Assembly (NCBI GenBank): GCA_029204225.1
Contig: CM055104.1
Span: forward strand, 54,168,538 to 54,232,537
DNA length: 64,000 bases
Reading direction: 5' to 3'
Source: Diphasiastrum complanatum
Lineage: Eukaryota; Streptophyta; Lycopodiopsida; Lycopodiales; Lycopodiaceae
A program made the position numbers and the translations under genes. Each line of letters begins with the position of its first letter. Position 1 is the stretch's first letter. Below are positions 12,350 through 23,380 of this stretch, one piece after another. The notes beneath the pieces were generated by a model. It was not told the DNA's origin. It made no database searches and saw nothing but the letters and a program-made list of their open reading frames with translations.

Positions 12350-12540
12350 TGATCAGCTCGTGCCATAAGGTGTTGGGTTAAGTCCCGCAACGAGAGTAAC
12401 CCTCGTGTTCAGTTGCCATCACTAGGTTTGGAACTCTGAATAGACTGTCAATGATAAGCCGGAGGAAGGTGAGGATGACGTCAAGTCAGCATACCCCTTA
12501 CGCCTTGGACAACACACGTGCTACAATGGCCGACCTAATT
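12346..12540 (+). rRNA. Plastid 16S rRNA fragment in nuclear DNA (NUPT), decayed
   Basis: About 195 bases follow the conserved 3' third of bacterial-type 16S rRNA: CAGCTCGTGCCATAAGGTG, TTGGGTTAAGTCCCGCAACG, CCGGAGGAAGGTGAGGATGA, CGTCAAGTCAGCAT, ACACACGTGCTACAATGG. Chloroplast-type details (GTAAGG-like TGCCATAAGGTG, CCTCGTGTT, GCCATCACT..GTTTGGAACTCTGAA) place its origin in the plastid. It carries numerous substitutions, including in the otherwise invariant CAACGAGCGCAACCC block (here CAACGAGAGTAACCC). It is therefore a non-functional nuclear copy, not an rRNA gene. Confidence 0.92.
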
Positions 12541-12694
12541 GGCAATAAACCAAGTGGAGGGCCTCATCAATTTTTTGATAGCCTTTCCAGTTGACCACAC
12601 TAGAGGCCACATCCTCCAAGGGCAAGCCAAAAAAGACCATGCATGAAGATAAGGACTAGAAATAGACAGTCCCCAATGTCTTTCAATCCAATCA

Positions 12695-14890
12695 GTGGTA
12701 CAAGCCACACCCAGCTCACCTCCTCAAGATTTTTCGGCTCAGCTGAAATCCATATTATTGGAAGAGGCTTCCACCCCATATGTGTCGTCTGTTAATATCG
12801 CGACCATCCCTTCCAAAAAAAGCAGCTGGATACATGACTTACTCAAAAGAAAGCCATCATTCAAGCTTCCATCTGCCACAGATACCAGAGGCAATTATCT
12901 CACCACCAAGAGACACAATAGAAGGGGGCCAACAAAAGGATCAACTAGCTACCACAACAGATCAAGGGGCACATGACATTCAAGGGGGCAAAATAATCAT
13001 CTTGTCGCCAAGGTGAGCATACGTCAAGTCATCTTGTCGCCACAACACACATATACGACATACCCTGATGGAGTCCATTTCTCAAATGTCTATGACAAAG
13101 GGCCATCTCTCAACACAATAGCCCAAGAGTAGTTCGCATTGCCAGATACCGCTACGGGCCCTTCATCCTTGCGCATTCCAGTAGTGCCAGATTTTGCCGG
13201 AGGAAGTGGATATCCCCACATCCAACGCCCTTTCACATGCCCATGACCTCCTCAAAGATTTAAAATGGCTGCTTAGGGATTGGCTTCATCACCATCACTT
13301 GTCCATAAAATAGAAACAAGCCAAGGAAGCAGCAGATCTCCAGAACACACGATTGCGACAAGAAGCTAATCAAGCCAAGCAACAAATAGCAAATATGAAA
13401 CAAGAAATGGATGTCATTAGGGCTATCATCCAATCCTATCAAGACATGGTCCCTACTCTACAACATTATCAAAAGTACCTCCAAGCCCAACTCCATGTAG
13501 AGAAGCAGAGGAAAGAGCGACAAATCAACGTAATGCTCGAAAAGGAGACGATCATCAAGGCCTGGCAGGAATGGTGTGCGGACCATCAGAAGACAATTGA
13601 ATTCTATCTGGACATTCCACCACTACCAGACTCATCTCCTGTCTCCATGGAAAAGTATAATGTAGTCATCGCCAAACTCAAAACCTGTAAAAAGATGTTG
13701 CAAGAGTTTGAAGCAAACTTGCAAGTCGAGTATACAAAACCTTTTATCGATGTAATCAACAAGCTAGAACAATAGAATGACGAGTTGAAAAAAAAATTGG
13801 ATGACTTGTTAGCAGCTCGAGAGCCTCCAACTACTACTCAAGGCATCCAACCGACCACCACAAGCAAAGGGGACCAGTTCAAAATTGCTTGCACGCAAGC
13901 CTCCATTCCGGCCGAGCTTGAGTTCCGCACCTCTTTTTCCATAGAACAGATGGACTCTTACACGGTGAGTCATATGGTGCTGCCACTTCACAAGAAATCC
14001 CGTCCCCCAGTGAATCATGCTCAAGGGAGCCAAGAAAAGGCACAACCACACCAAGTGCCAAAACCATCTTCAAAAAGATGAAGACTCTTGAGCCAGCAAA
14101 GAAGAAGGCAAAGTATGAAGGCAATCCAACAAATGAAAATATTGATACACCACCAAATGGAGCTCTCCTTATCGCAAATGGATTAACACCAAATGGAGAT
14201 GCTACGATCCATAATGGTGTAGTATCAAACTAAAATTCAGCCGTACGCAAATCTGGCAATTGCGAATGGCTATCTCACAAATGGGATAATACCCTTACCG
14301 ACAACTATTTGCAAAATAGAAATAATTATGCTACCAAATCTACAGCCTATGATGGCTATTCCTTGACAAAAAGCAATGGTTACACGATGATTGGAAACAT
14401 TGCTGAACAGATAAATCCTACTGAGAGAGGCAATTTTATGCTGGGTAACAGCAACGTTGCCCCATATGACGACGCTTGGATGCTTAGAGAAAGAAACAAA
14501 TCGATACATAATGGAAATTTCAGTGCACCTATGACTAATATCGTCCACAATGGAGGAGAGCAGCTGATTAATAGCACAAAATTTGTGCACCAAATGGCTA
14601 CGTGTCGAATGCAAGTCCTCTATGCAAGAATTATTTTGCACCTTATGTGGATCCCGCGACTGCCACCTGTTATGAACAGATTGTAGATCCAAATGCGCTG
14701 GCCTCGCAACAATAGCAACAACGATCGCCATCTGGAATCGTCCACGAAAATGAATGTCATCATATCCTTGAAGGCTACTCCTATGGAACAAACTGCCAGT
14801 TAAAAAATGGCACTGCTGGTTCTTACTATTCCTTAACGTTGAGTTCTTTGCACATTAATCTTAGCATAGACGATGAGAAACGTAACTGAT
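12695..14890 (+). pseudogene. Decayed gene of unknown function: coiled coil followed by Asn-Gly-rich tail
   Basis: A coding-like reading can be followed for about 2 kb through several frames. First is a Ser/Pro/Lys-rich part (12695-12976), then DLLKDLKWLLRDWLHHHH (about 13250). A long Gln/Lys/Glu coiled coil follows (13353-13775, 140 codons, e.g. QAKQQIANMKQEMDVIRAI), with one stop at 13773 before NDELKKKLDDLLAA. The frame shifts near 14070 into MKTLEPAKKKAKYEG, and then a tail rich in NG dipeptides runs to a stop near 14888 (LLIANGLTPNG, NGYLTNG, KSNGY, HNGNFSAP, HNGGEQ, NGYVSN). At least three frameshifts and three stops. I do not recognise the family. The coil could belong to a gypsy gag-like protein, since gypsy scraps occur nearby, but no gag motif is visible. 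Confidence 0.5.
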
Positions 14891-14922
14891 ACTCTTTCTA
14901 CTAACTACTAAGCTCCAAAACA

Positions 14923-15845
14923 TCAAGCAAACAACTTCTCAGCAAATGAGTGATCCAAAGATCGTTGGTTCGTGAAAAGTGAGGTGCGTTGGATATTTTT
15001 ACTCTCTATCCAATACATAGTATTTTTGCCCCAAATGTACCCGATGTCATCAATTACAAAATTGTCGAGATTCACTGCATCACCCTCAAACTCAAGGATT
15101 TGCTCTTGGTTGACCATATGCCCTTTGTCGTCTGAGACATCATAATAAGAACCAAATTGCATTCTCGATCGATCCACTCTCAGCTCCAAGGGCCTTTTTC
15201 CGGCTGTCCCAACAGCTTTTGCAGTTTCTCTTCCAATTTGAACCTCACGACTTTCTCTTCTAGGTCCTGAAGTAGTTACTTTTTTCCTTCATTTCAAAGC
15301 CTATTTTTTTGGTTCTTTTGGAGGGATTTGTTTCTATACATAGAACAATTTCCATTCATGTTACATCTTCAATCATAGAAGCAACACAAGACCCAATAAT
15401 TGCAACATCAGAAAAAACACTTTCTATTCATCCATCAATAGCTTATGTTTGCTACAGAGGGCCATCAAGCCATTGAAGAGAAAACCCTCGTAGTTCAGAA
15501 TAACATCATTTGATTCGTGAGTTGGTGGGTCAGCAATAAAATGTGTGGTGTCCGCACAAGACAAAATAACATGACATTTAGAACCATCTTGGTTGCGAGT
15601 CATAAACTCAGCTTTGTCGAAAGCAAATTCGTCTTGAAGGTAGATACTGCGGATGATACTAAGACTTTCAACATTGTCCATGGAGAATTCAGGATCGCTA
15701 GTTGATTTAGTGGATATTACCACAAAGGCTTTCACATGAGGTCCACTTGAGCTTGGTTTTTGAAGTATCTTCCAACCTCTACTAAGATATAATGGAGAGG
15801 CATTATCGGAGGGCCTGAAAACGGTCTGGTCAACAGTGTAAAAGG
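14923..15845 (-). pseudogene. Possible two-exon gene remnant, unknown
   Basis: Two minus-strand open stretches. 15845-15424 follows a good acceptor (TATTTTTTGCAG) and reads FYTVDQTVFRPSDNASPLYL, GPHVKAFVVISTKSTSDPEF, SLSIIRSIYLQDEFAFDKAEF and ends in a stop after HKLLMDE. 15189-14923 reads QILEFEGDAVNLDNFVIDDI, GYIWGKNTMYWIESK. Composition is protein-like (mixed hydrophobic and acidic, FVIDDIGYIWG) and not chance-like. The two parts are separated by about 230 bases without a clear intron. No family recognised. Confidence 0.35.
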
Positions 15846-16042
15846 CCTGCAAAAAATACAGTTCAAATATAAAATCAAATAACGTATCAAAAAAGTCTTA
15901 ATGCAATCTAAGTTTGAGGGCCTAACATTAGAGTCCTCCTCCGGCCGTGCCGGGAGGAGAAGCCCAAAAAATAATTGTATGTTTTTTGAGTTTTTAGATT
16001 TTATTGGTTCTTGTAAGTCTTCCCAAAAACATGATAATAAAT

Positions 16043-16298
16043 CTGATCAGTTTTCATTTTGAAGACACCTCAGAACCTCCCGCCGCGATGAGAGGTTCTG
16101 ATCAGTTTTCATTTTGAAGGCACTTCAGAGCCTCTCACCATGGCGGGAGGTTCTGATTAGTTTTCATTTTGAAAACACCTCAGAACCTTCCGCCACGACG
16201 GGAGGTTCTGATCAGTTTTCATTTTGAAGACTCATCAGAACCTCCTGCCGCGACGGGTGATTCTAACCAGTTTATCATTTTGAAGACACCTCAGAACA
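16043..16298. repeat. 55-bp tandem repeat, 4.6 copies, each with an internal hairpin
   Basis: Copies begin at 16043, 16098, 16153, 16208 and 16263 (the last partial), giving an exact 55-base period. Each unit starts CTGATCAGTTTTCATTTTGA and ends with an inverted repeat whose consensus arms are AGAACCTCCCG and CGGGAGGTTCT around a short C/G-rich loop. A related palindromic block (CTCCTCC..GGGAGGAG) occurs at about 15932-15961. The GC-rich hairpins stand out from the AT-rich surroundings and resemble subterminal repeats of CACTA-like transposons. Confidence 0.92.
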
Positions 16299-16601
16299 TT
16301 GGTGGAAAAATACCATTGAAAACTTTTCTTAGGAAGAAAATTGATGTTTGTAAATTTTGTTGATGGGGATAAGCATACAAAATTCAAAATTTAAATTACA
16401 ATGTGAAATCTAGAGAGGGGACGAGGTTTACTTATACTTTTTTTGATGAAAAAAATACACTGTACGTATGGGATTTACAATTACATATGAAATGATGTTT
16501 CTTCTAGTAGTTTTATAAGCGATACACTAAATTTATATATAAGAATTTAAAATTGAGTGCATTTAAATATGTGGTCAATGTGGAAGCAAATTTCATTTCC
16601 A

Positions 16602-16603
<2 letters not shown>

Positions 16604-16674
<71 letters not shown>

Positions 16675-16675
16675 A
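16604..16675. repeat. (GA)n microsatellite
   Basis: About 70 bases of GA repeat with a single interruption (GAAAGA), directly upstream of a copia fragment. Confidence 0.97.
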
Positions 16676-16734
16676 GGGAGGGGGGGTGGGCTAAATCCTA
16701 AAAAAAGTCCAATTGTTTTGCCAAAGTCCAAAAT

Positions 16735-17127
16735 TAATTGGTACTATGTTAAAGGTGTGTTTGTTGGCTATACTTAGGTAAGCAAGGCTTACAAAGTTTT
16801 TATTCCTTCAACTAAGAAAGCGGTCATTGGAAGAGATGTCATTTTTTAGGAGGAAAACTTTCCAAAAGTGTCTTCAAGTGGTAATGTGGATGTTGGATCT
16901 AACATTCTTGATGATGGAATTGTTGATGATACTTTGGATGTTGTTGTTGAAGAGCCTACTTCAAATCAAAATCCAAGGAGTATATCAAGGCAAAGGGAGC
17001 AACCTTTGAGACTCACTTATGATGATAAGGGTAAACAAGTGGAAGTTACTCATTTTGCATTTCTCACATATTTTGGTGAATTTTTTTGTGTAGATGATGC
17101 TATGCAAGTGGATGGTGGTTTTTATTG
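16735..17127 (+). pseudogene. Copia integrase C-terminal / linker fragment
   Basis: Reads KGVFVGYT (stop) VSKAYKVFIPSTKKAVIGRD, VIF (stop) EENFP, then EPTSNQNPRSISRQREQPLR, LTYDDKGKQVE. This is the conserved end of copia integrase (G-x-F-x-GY...KAY+V..P....v.+RDV-F-E) followed by the usual variable linker before reverse transcriptase. Three in-frame stops. The reverse transcriptase that should follow is not there. Confidence 0.8.
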
Positions 17128-17242
17128 AATGGATGCAACTAATGGATCTGGAAAAAAGTTTTGTTCAATGGCTTTGATGGTAAGCTAAAGATCAAAGGTT
17201 GATCTCAAAGGGCTTCAACAACACAAAACAAAAGGTGACAAT

Positions 17243-17968
17243 TTGGAGCTAATCAAGAGCATAAAAGAAAAGTCAAGTGGCAAAGATACTTTGAATATGT
17301 TTTTGCAAGTTATTGAAGACTCAAGTAAGGTCAAGGGAGAGTCTAGGAAGTGTTTTTCAAGTTTACTTTACTTTTTCTATATCACGTTTGAGCAATTTCA
17401 TGTGAGTGTGTGCAAATTGTCAAGATATGGTGAAGCTAGCTACATTGTTTTGCATCATTTTGATGTCGGAGTGGTACTAGCATTCTTGGATGGTTTTGCT
17501 GATGGAAATGAAGCTAAAGGACGCTCATTATATCACTCATTCATGATCAAGTCATCAAGGGTTGATGATATCTTATGGCAAGATGGAAATGGAGGCTCAT
17601 TCATTGATTTTCATGGTGAAGACATATCAAGAAAGGACAAAGATGGAAGAGATATGCAAGCATTGGTTGATTACTCACATTTATTGTTTGGTTGCTGTTA
17701 TTTTCTTGAGAGTTTAAAGTTGGAAGCATGGATGAATCATTACATTTATATTCTATTTGATTCTTCATGTTCTAGTTACATCTTGATATGTAAAATTGAT
17801 GTAAGAAATAGTGAAGCATTGAATTTGGACACCATTATCTATATCATTTATGAAAGTTACTATAAAACCATAGAAATGAGGTCTACACTTAGGATGGAGA
17901 TCATTCTTAAGATGTATCAAAGTAGTGTGGTTAAATCTATGCTAAAATTAGTTGAAGAGGGAGTGTGA
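17243..17968 (+). CDS. 241-codon ORF of unknown function inside a copia remnant
   Basis: An uninterrupted 726-base frame lies between the copia linker (ending 17127) and an LTR-like sequence beginning at 17964, where RT and RNase H would be expected. Features seen: Lys-rich start (MELIKSIKEKSSGKDTLNMF), hydrophobic stretches (FSSLLYFFYITFEQFH; LFGCCYFLESLKLEAWMNHY), the segment GRSLYHSFMIKSSRVDDILW followed by DGNGGSFIDFHGEDISR, and an end at KLVEEGV. I find no RT (YVDD), RNase H or other copia signature and recognise no family. The stop codon overlaps the putative polypurine tract/LTR junction, as pol stops often do in copia elements. It could be captured or strongly diverged sequence; the start may lie elsewhere. 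Confidence 0.45.
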   Translation: MELIKSIKEKSSGKDTLNMFLQVIEDSSKVKGESRKCFSSLLYFFYITFEQFHVSVCKLSRYGEASYIVLHHFDVGVVLAFLDGFADGNEAKGRSLYHSFMIKSSRVDDILWQDGNGGSFIDFHGEDISRKDKDGRDMQALVDYSHLLFGCCYFLESLKLEAWMNHYIYILFDSSCSSYILICKIDVRNSEALNLDTIIYIIYESYYKTIEMRSTLRMEIILKMYQSSVVKSMLKLVEEGV

Positions 17969-18387
17969 AATATTGTCAACTAGTTTGGTTCTTATTTGGT
18001 ATTTTTGGAGGCCAAAATGGAATCTCAAGTTAGATATAGTTTAATATTTGTCAATAAAGGCCTAAATAGTGGTTTTACTATTTTTGGCAAGGAGATAAGT
18101 GGATGAGGTCATTTTTGGACCCATTCTAATTGGCTAATTTTAGTACATTGCATTTTGGAGTAGTTTTTCTAGGTTTTTGGTTAAGTACCTAGAAGTTGCC
18201 ATTTTAGGGCATACTATTGGCAAATGGCCAAATGACATTTTGGAAGCTATAAATAGTAGTATCAGCATGGAGAAAATATCATTTTATTCCCATTTCATAT
18301 GGAGAATTCATCTCTTGATATTTTGATTTTCTATGTGTAGAATGTTGAGTCCAAGTCTACATCTAGGGTCCTAACCCTAAGGAGGCA
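17964..18387 (+). repeat. Probable LTR of a copia remnant
   Basis: After a purine-rich tract (GAAGAGGGAG) the sequence begins TGTGAAATATTGTCAACTAG, a start typical of plant copia LTRs, and includes GGCTATAAATAG-like sequence (AGCTATAAATAGTAG near 18246). The right limit is uncertain; copia gag-like coding resumes at about 18388. No second LTR copy was found, so the call rests on position and sequence style. Confidence 0.5.
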
Positions 18388-18555
18388 AATTTTTTGAAGT
18401 CTTCAAAAGAAAGACGAAGGTAATCAACTTTTGTTTTGAGAGTTAAAGCTTTGAGTGATGAACTATCATGCATTAGTAAAATCATTAAGGATGTAGAGCT
18501 TGTTCAAGTTGTTCTTAATGGCTTGTTGGATGATCACACTAATTTGGTACACTAG
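18388..18555 (+). pseudogene. Copia gag fragment
   Basis: Reads SLQKKDEGNQ, then after a one-base shift FVLRVKALSDELSCISKIIK and DVELVQVVLNGLLDDHTNLV, then a stop. This matches the copia gag (UBN2-type) segment seen in the intact family-1 elements (SYQKKGESAHTFVLRVKELN, DEELVQLILNGL). It lies 3' of an LTR-like sequence, as gag would, but the usual leader and gag start are missing. Confidence 0.75.
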
Positions 18556-21480
18556 CTTTGCTACTACCTACTCTAAAACGAATTACAATCAGATCCTAAA
18601 CATTCTACACTGAAGCTACACCTGCATTAATCCATAGAACTTAAACAAGAAACTAATCTACAACATTTTAGAAGTCCAAGAATCAAGAAAACAACCAGTC
18701 TTTTGATTCTTGGACATCCCAAGAACATCAAGAACAGGGTTATAAGAAGATATGCAAGAACTACACCACAAACCCAGTCTATTTAGTTTACCTGAATGCT
18801 AATTCCTACATTAATCCACAAACAAGAAATGAAATCTAATCCACTCTACGAACCACAACCACACACAAAGGAGGGAAGGGCAAGATCATGAATGCATTCA
18901 CTCAAGAAACAAGCATGATCAAGGAGCTCAATGGATGCACCAAAACTCATGGAGGCTCTTCTCATTTCAGCATGGAGTAGGTACATTTACAAAAAGCTCC
19001 TCTTCACAAAGAGGGAGTCTCTTAAATAAGCAAGAGAGCTCCTTAGGTGTCATCCTAGTGGCATTTCCACATTACACGAACTACAAGTGGATTAATGCTC
19101 TCCACTAGAGGCCCCATCAAAAGGTGGCTCACTCTACTTTCTTCAAGAGGGGTCTACTTGCATTTATTACTTTGCCTAGAAATACTAGTTCCTACATGGT
19201 CATTCCATCTTTCAGGATTCACCATGAGGCTTACACAGTTTCTACTTGATAGTACTGACTAGTATTCCTTGGCTCTCATACTCGGCTCTCAGTCTTCGTT
19301 CGTCTCATCTTCTCAGAGACGTCCTCAGTCTAAGGTGAGAGGTGCTCTTAGGTAGCTCTAGCCGAGCATCTTGGGGATTCGTCAGAATCAGCCAACATCA
19401 TCCCACCCCTAATGTGTTGCAGGACCCACTGCAGCTGATATTGAATGATGTCGCTCTACTTTGCATTGACATTTTTGATTGTCACTTGGAAAAGTGTAGA
19501 TCCTCGTTCGCTTGCATAAAACTAAGTGTTTATTGTTGCCGGTCTTTATCAAAAACTATTTTTGCAACTTGCTACAATGTAATCAGAATGTCTTATTGCT
19601 GCAAGTGTTTGACATTCTCAAAATTGGAGAGCTCCCGACAGCTTCACAACTTGCATGCTCGAGTGCTTTCCATGTATCTCTTTGTTTTATCACTTATATT
19701 TGCCATGGATGGTTTCACTTTTAATTTCTGGACAGATTCTAACTTCTGGGAGGTCTGTATTCTCCATTTGCTTCAGTCTCAAGGGGATGGACTCATCAAG
19801 AAATTGTTGGTAGGAATAGATTGGGGTGGACTGCTTGGTAATGGTAAGGAAACATGATGAACGCTTGGTGGGTGGGTGAAGGAACTGATAGTTCTACAGT
19901 TGCAGCCTTGGACCCTTGCAACGTCGAGCTTTGACCATCACTTGTTGGGTGAAGAGCTCACTTTATTTACAGGTTCACGGTTGTCTTCATCTTTTGTTTT
20001 TCTGCAGCTCTTTCTTTTGTTCCATTACTTTTGGATCTCTTTGGGCTTCATAAGAGGGGATTCAACTATCATTGCTCCAGAGAGTCTCTTTTGATCAAGA
20101 TCAATTTGACTTATCTGTTGTTTAAGTTTTGTCCTTTCCTCCTCAGCTTTTTGGATTTTTCTCTTTATTTCTTCTAGCTGCTTTGTTTGCTTCTTAGATC
20201 TTCTTTTGGCTGATTAACCATTGTAGGTGGTAGTTAGTCTCCACAAGACATTTACAATGATCTTTTAGCTATTTCGGTAAGACTATAAAAAACTGGGAAT
20301 TTCACAGAAGAACAGTAAAATGATGATAAATAAATAGATGGAAGGTAGGGTGGAGGTGGTGACATCTACAGATGCTATGAATGATAGGCATGGGGATGGG
20401 TGCAGATGTATGACAAGAGGCTGGTTGAAGAAGGAGACTGATTTTCCAATGCTTGTGTTTATCTTTTCTGAAGGATTTTCATCGTGACTGAGATACTTCT
20501 TCTAATTGAGTTATTTTGGATTGCCCATATGCTTGCTTAGCCTTGTCTTTCTCCTCTTTGATTCGTGACCTTGGTTGTCAATCTTGTTGATGGTGTTGCT
20601 GGTAATGTGGCTATTCCAATGGATGCCTGCATATCCACTCTCTCCCCTCCCCAAAATCTGTTGGAATGTTGTTGCTGGTAACTATTCATGCTCAAGATTG
20701 GATCGACGTGTGGAACACGTAGTTGAGACACATTGAACATGCGACTGGACTAAAGATTGAACAAATTTTAACTAAATTTGTTTCGATCTTGCTGTAGTTG
20801 CCTCGAAAATGAATATGACGATGAGATGCAGGAATCAACTCTAACATGATATGTACTTTGCAGATTTTCAGTATGCTCAAAGATCGTAAACTCTGTGCAA
20901 GTTGAGCTGAAGATGGATAGGTGAATGAAATGTGTCCTAGAGATGCTCTACGGAGGACTCTCGTGCAATAGCTATTTCTCATACAAAAATCAATCACACA
21001 AAATAGGTGAAGAGAAACAAGGAAATAAACAAAGGGTACAGAGAGTGAGAACTGTATGGCACCTGTCGAGAACAAAACTTGCATTCATCAACATTGATAA
21101 TTTGTCTTGACAATTGCAATTTTCCATTTGTTTTGTAGAGTAATGAGACTTACTCTGATATGCCCTTGTAAAAAACAAAGCAGGTTTGTTGACACTAAGT
21201 CTACCATCGTTGATAGTAGATGTTGTAAGATATAGCTTAAGATGCAATTATAGTTGAGGTACTATGTGCTGAGTACTTCTTTGAGCCAGAGATTCAGAAC
21301 TGAATCTCAATCTGAAATTCCGATTGCTAGATTTATTGTGTATTGGCACATTGGAAATCTTATCAACATGTGGAAAGACAAATAGATTTGAGGTTGTAGA
21401 AGAGAAGAAAAACTGTCAATTCTCTGTGGAGGTTGCTCTTGGTTGGACATTGTAGCAGATGACGGAATATCGATTTCACT
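18556..21480. other. No confident gene
   Basis: Nearly 3 kb without a recognisable gene. 18880-19340 has the look of a minus-strand retroelement LTR or leader (TATA-like CTTAAATAAG near 19020) but no partner was found. An open frame at 19342-19857 (171 codons, +) and smaller ones up to 21250 show no family features and no splice context that convinces me. Confidence 0.35.
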
Positions 21481-23380
21481 TTCTTTCTACAAGGACTCAT
21501 TTTATATTAGTGTCTTTTTGCATTATAGAGCTCGTGTATTGTGCGATGATGTAGAAGTTTGCAAAAAACTTCTCAATGAGCAGCAGGTTGATCGGTTGGG
21601 TGCTATAGTGCTCGTGTTGTGTTGTCGTGAGGATCCTATCGGGAGTGATAACTAACGTGACGGACAGATAGGATCTCAGTTGGTTGCTTTGGACAGTCTT
21701 TGAAACTGTGTTTTCTGATATAGTCAAGACACTCAGCATGGTACTGTGTCTTAACTGAACAATCAACCATGAAGTGACCGGTCTCACCATAGATAAAACA
21801 TCTGGTGTGCAATGGCCCTTGTATAACAGCATAACCATCTTGTATGGCTAGTGGTTCTGGACTTTCAGATGGATGGATATACATGATAAGACAAGGCATT
21901 TCCAGACTATGATGGTTGTTCTTCATATTGTTGAACTGTATGTGCTTGGATAAGTCGATATGAAGGACAAGCATCAATCGGATGTGTAGCCCTATAGTGT
22001 GGGCACCATATTGTTTTTCGTTTATAAGGTACCTATGCAGGGTTTGGCTGACCAGACATACTGCTTTGGATAGACTTCAAGGTAGTTTGAAACTCATTGG
22101 TGAGTTTCTCCATCTGTAGCTGATGTTGCTTATTAAGCAACTCTAACTGGGATTTCCAAAGCTGATCTCTGGTGTCCTCGATGGGCTTCGACTCATGGAT
22201 AGGAGCATGTGGTGCTCGCCTTTCCCTGGATTCGTCAACATCTGATCCCTCATCTTTTTCTTTGATGGCGTCAGACATAACTAATTTGAGGCTAATTTAG
22301 ATTGGTGTCTTTTTGCATTATGGAGCTGGTGAATTGCGTGATAATGTAGAAGTTTGCAAGAAACTTCTCAAGTGAGCAGCAGATTGAGCGGTTGGTTGCT
22401 ATGGTGCTCATGTGGGGTAGTCGTGAGGATCCTATCAGAAGTCATAAATGACGTGTTGGGCAGGCAGGTAGCCCGAAAGTGTGGGCACCATATTGATTTT
22501 CGTCTATAAGATACATGTGCAGGGTTTGGCTGACCAAGCATACTTCTTTGGATAGACTTCAGGGTAGTTTGAAACTCATTGGTGAGTTTCTCCATCTGTA
22601 GTTGATGTTGCTTGTTAAGCAACTCCAACTGGGATTTCCAAAGCTGATCTTGGGTATCCTTGGTTGGCTTCGACTCATGGACAAGAGCACGTGGTGCTCG
22701 TCTTTCTCTGGATTCATCAAGATCTGATCTTTCATCTTCCTCCTTGATGACATCAGACATAGCTAGCTTTAGGCTCATATATTCATCATTGAATTTAAGC
22801 TCTCGTCTGATCCATCTTGGAAGGCCGACTAAAAACCAGATGATGAGCATTTGTTTAGAGGGTTGTTCTTGTACTTGACTTTTTGAGGTGTTTGAAATGC
22901 TCGATATAGTCTCGTACACGTTCATCTTTTGCCATTTTGATGTTACTTAATTTGACAATAGGACTCTCGATCAAGCAAAAGAGCTTAAGACGCTTGATAA
23001 AGGACTCTTTCAAAATTGACCAGTCTGTCTTATTTTCATGATCAAGGTTGAAAAACCAATCACGTGCTTTAGCGATCATGGTCATCGAAAATAGTTGGAC
23101 CATAGCGTCAGGAGATGTTTCGCCATACATATCACATGCATTCTCAAAGATTTGCAAACATCTTTGAGGGTCCGAACTACCGTCAAACTTGAGAAGATCT
23201 AGCTTGGGTGTTCTCTTCTCAAGATGAGCTCCGTGAGTGGCAGAAGCTCCATTCAAGTGTGTTCTGACGTGTGATGCTTCAACACCAGAAAATTGGGCTT
23301 GTGCTCGTGACGACTCGACTATATCAAACTTTTGTTCCTCGAATGGGTTTGCGGATGATCCATGTATTTGGGCCCGCATT
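21480..23380 (-). pseudogene. Ty3/gypsy gag remnant with partial tandem duplication
   Basis: From 23379 leftwards the frame reads a retrotransposon gag domain: TPKLDLLKFDGSSDPQRCLQ, IFENACDMYGETSPDAMVQL, AKARDWFFNL, W-x-ILKESFIKRLK, then DYIEHFKHLKKSS. After a frame change (about 22870) comes WFLVGLPRWIRRELK, followed by a charged linker with a Gln-rich helix (QLELLNKQHQLQMEKLTNEF). This helix region occurs twice, at about 22510-22790 and 22033-22278. A further repeated block is at 21531-21665 and 22326-22460. A degenerate zinc knuckle (RCFIYGETGHFMVDC, second Cys lost) lies at about 21800. Stops and shifts throughout; no pol seen downstream. Confidence 0.8.

Noticed and set aside
12346..12540. 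A functional rRNA gene
   Set aside because: Only about 195 bases of 16S are present, with substitutions in invariant positions and no adjoining rRNA operon.
16043..16298. CRISPR-like array (regular 55-base period)
   Set aside because: Units are contiguous diverged tandem copies without unique spacers, in plant nuclear DNA, and no cas genes are present.
19342..20094. Frames of 171 and 72 codons as a possible gene
   Set aside because: Cys/Ser/Leu-rich chance-like composition, no recognisable motif, no consistent splice sites.
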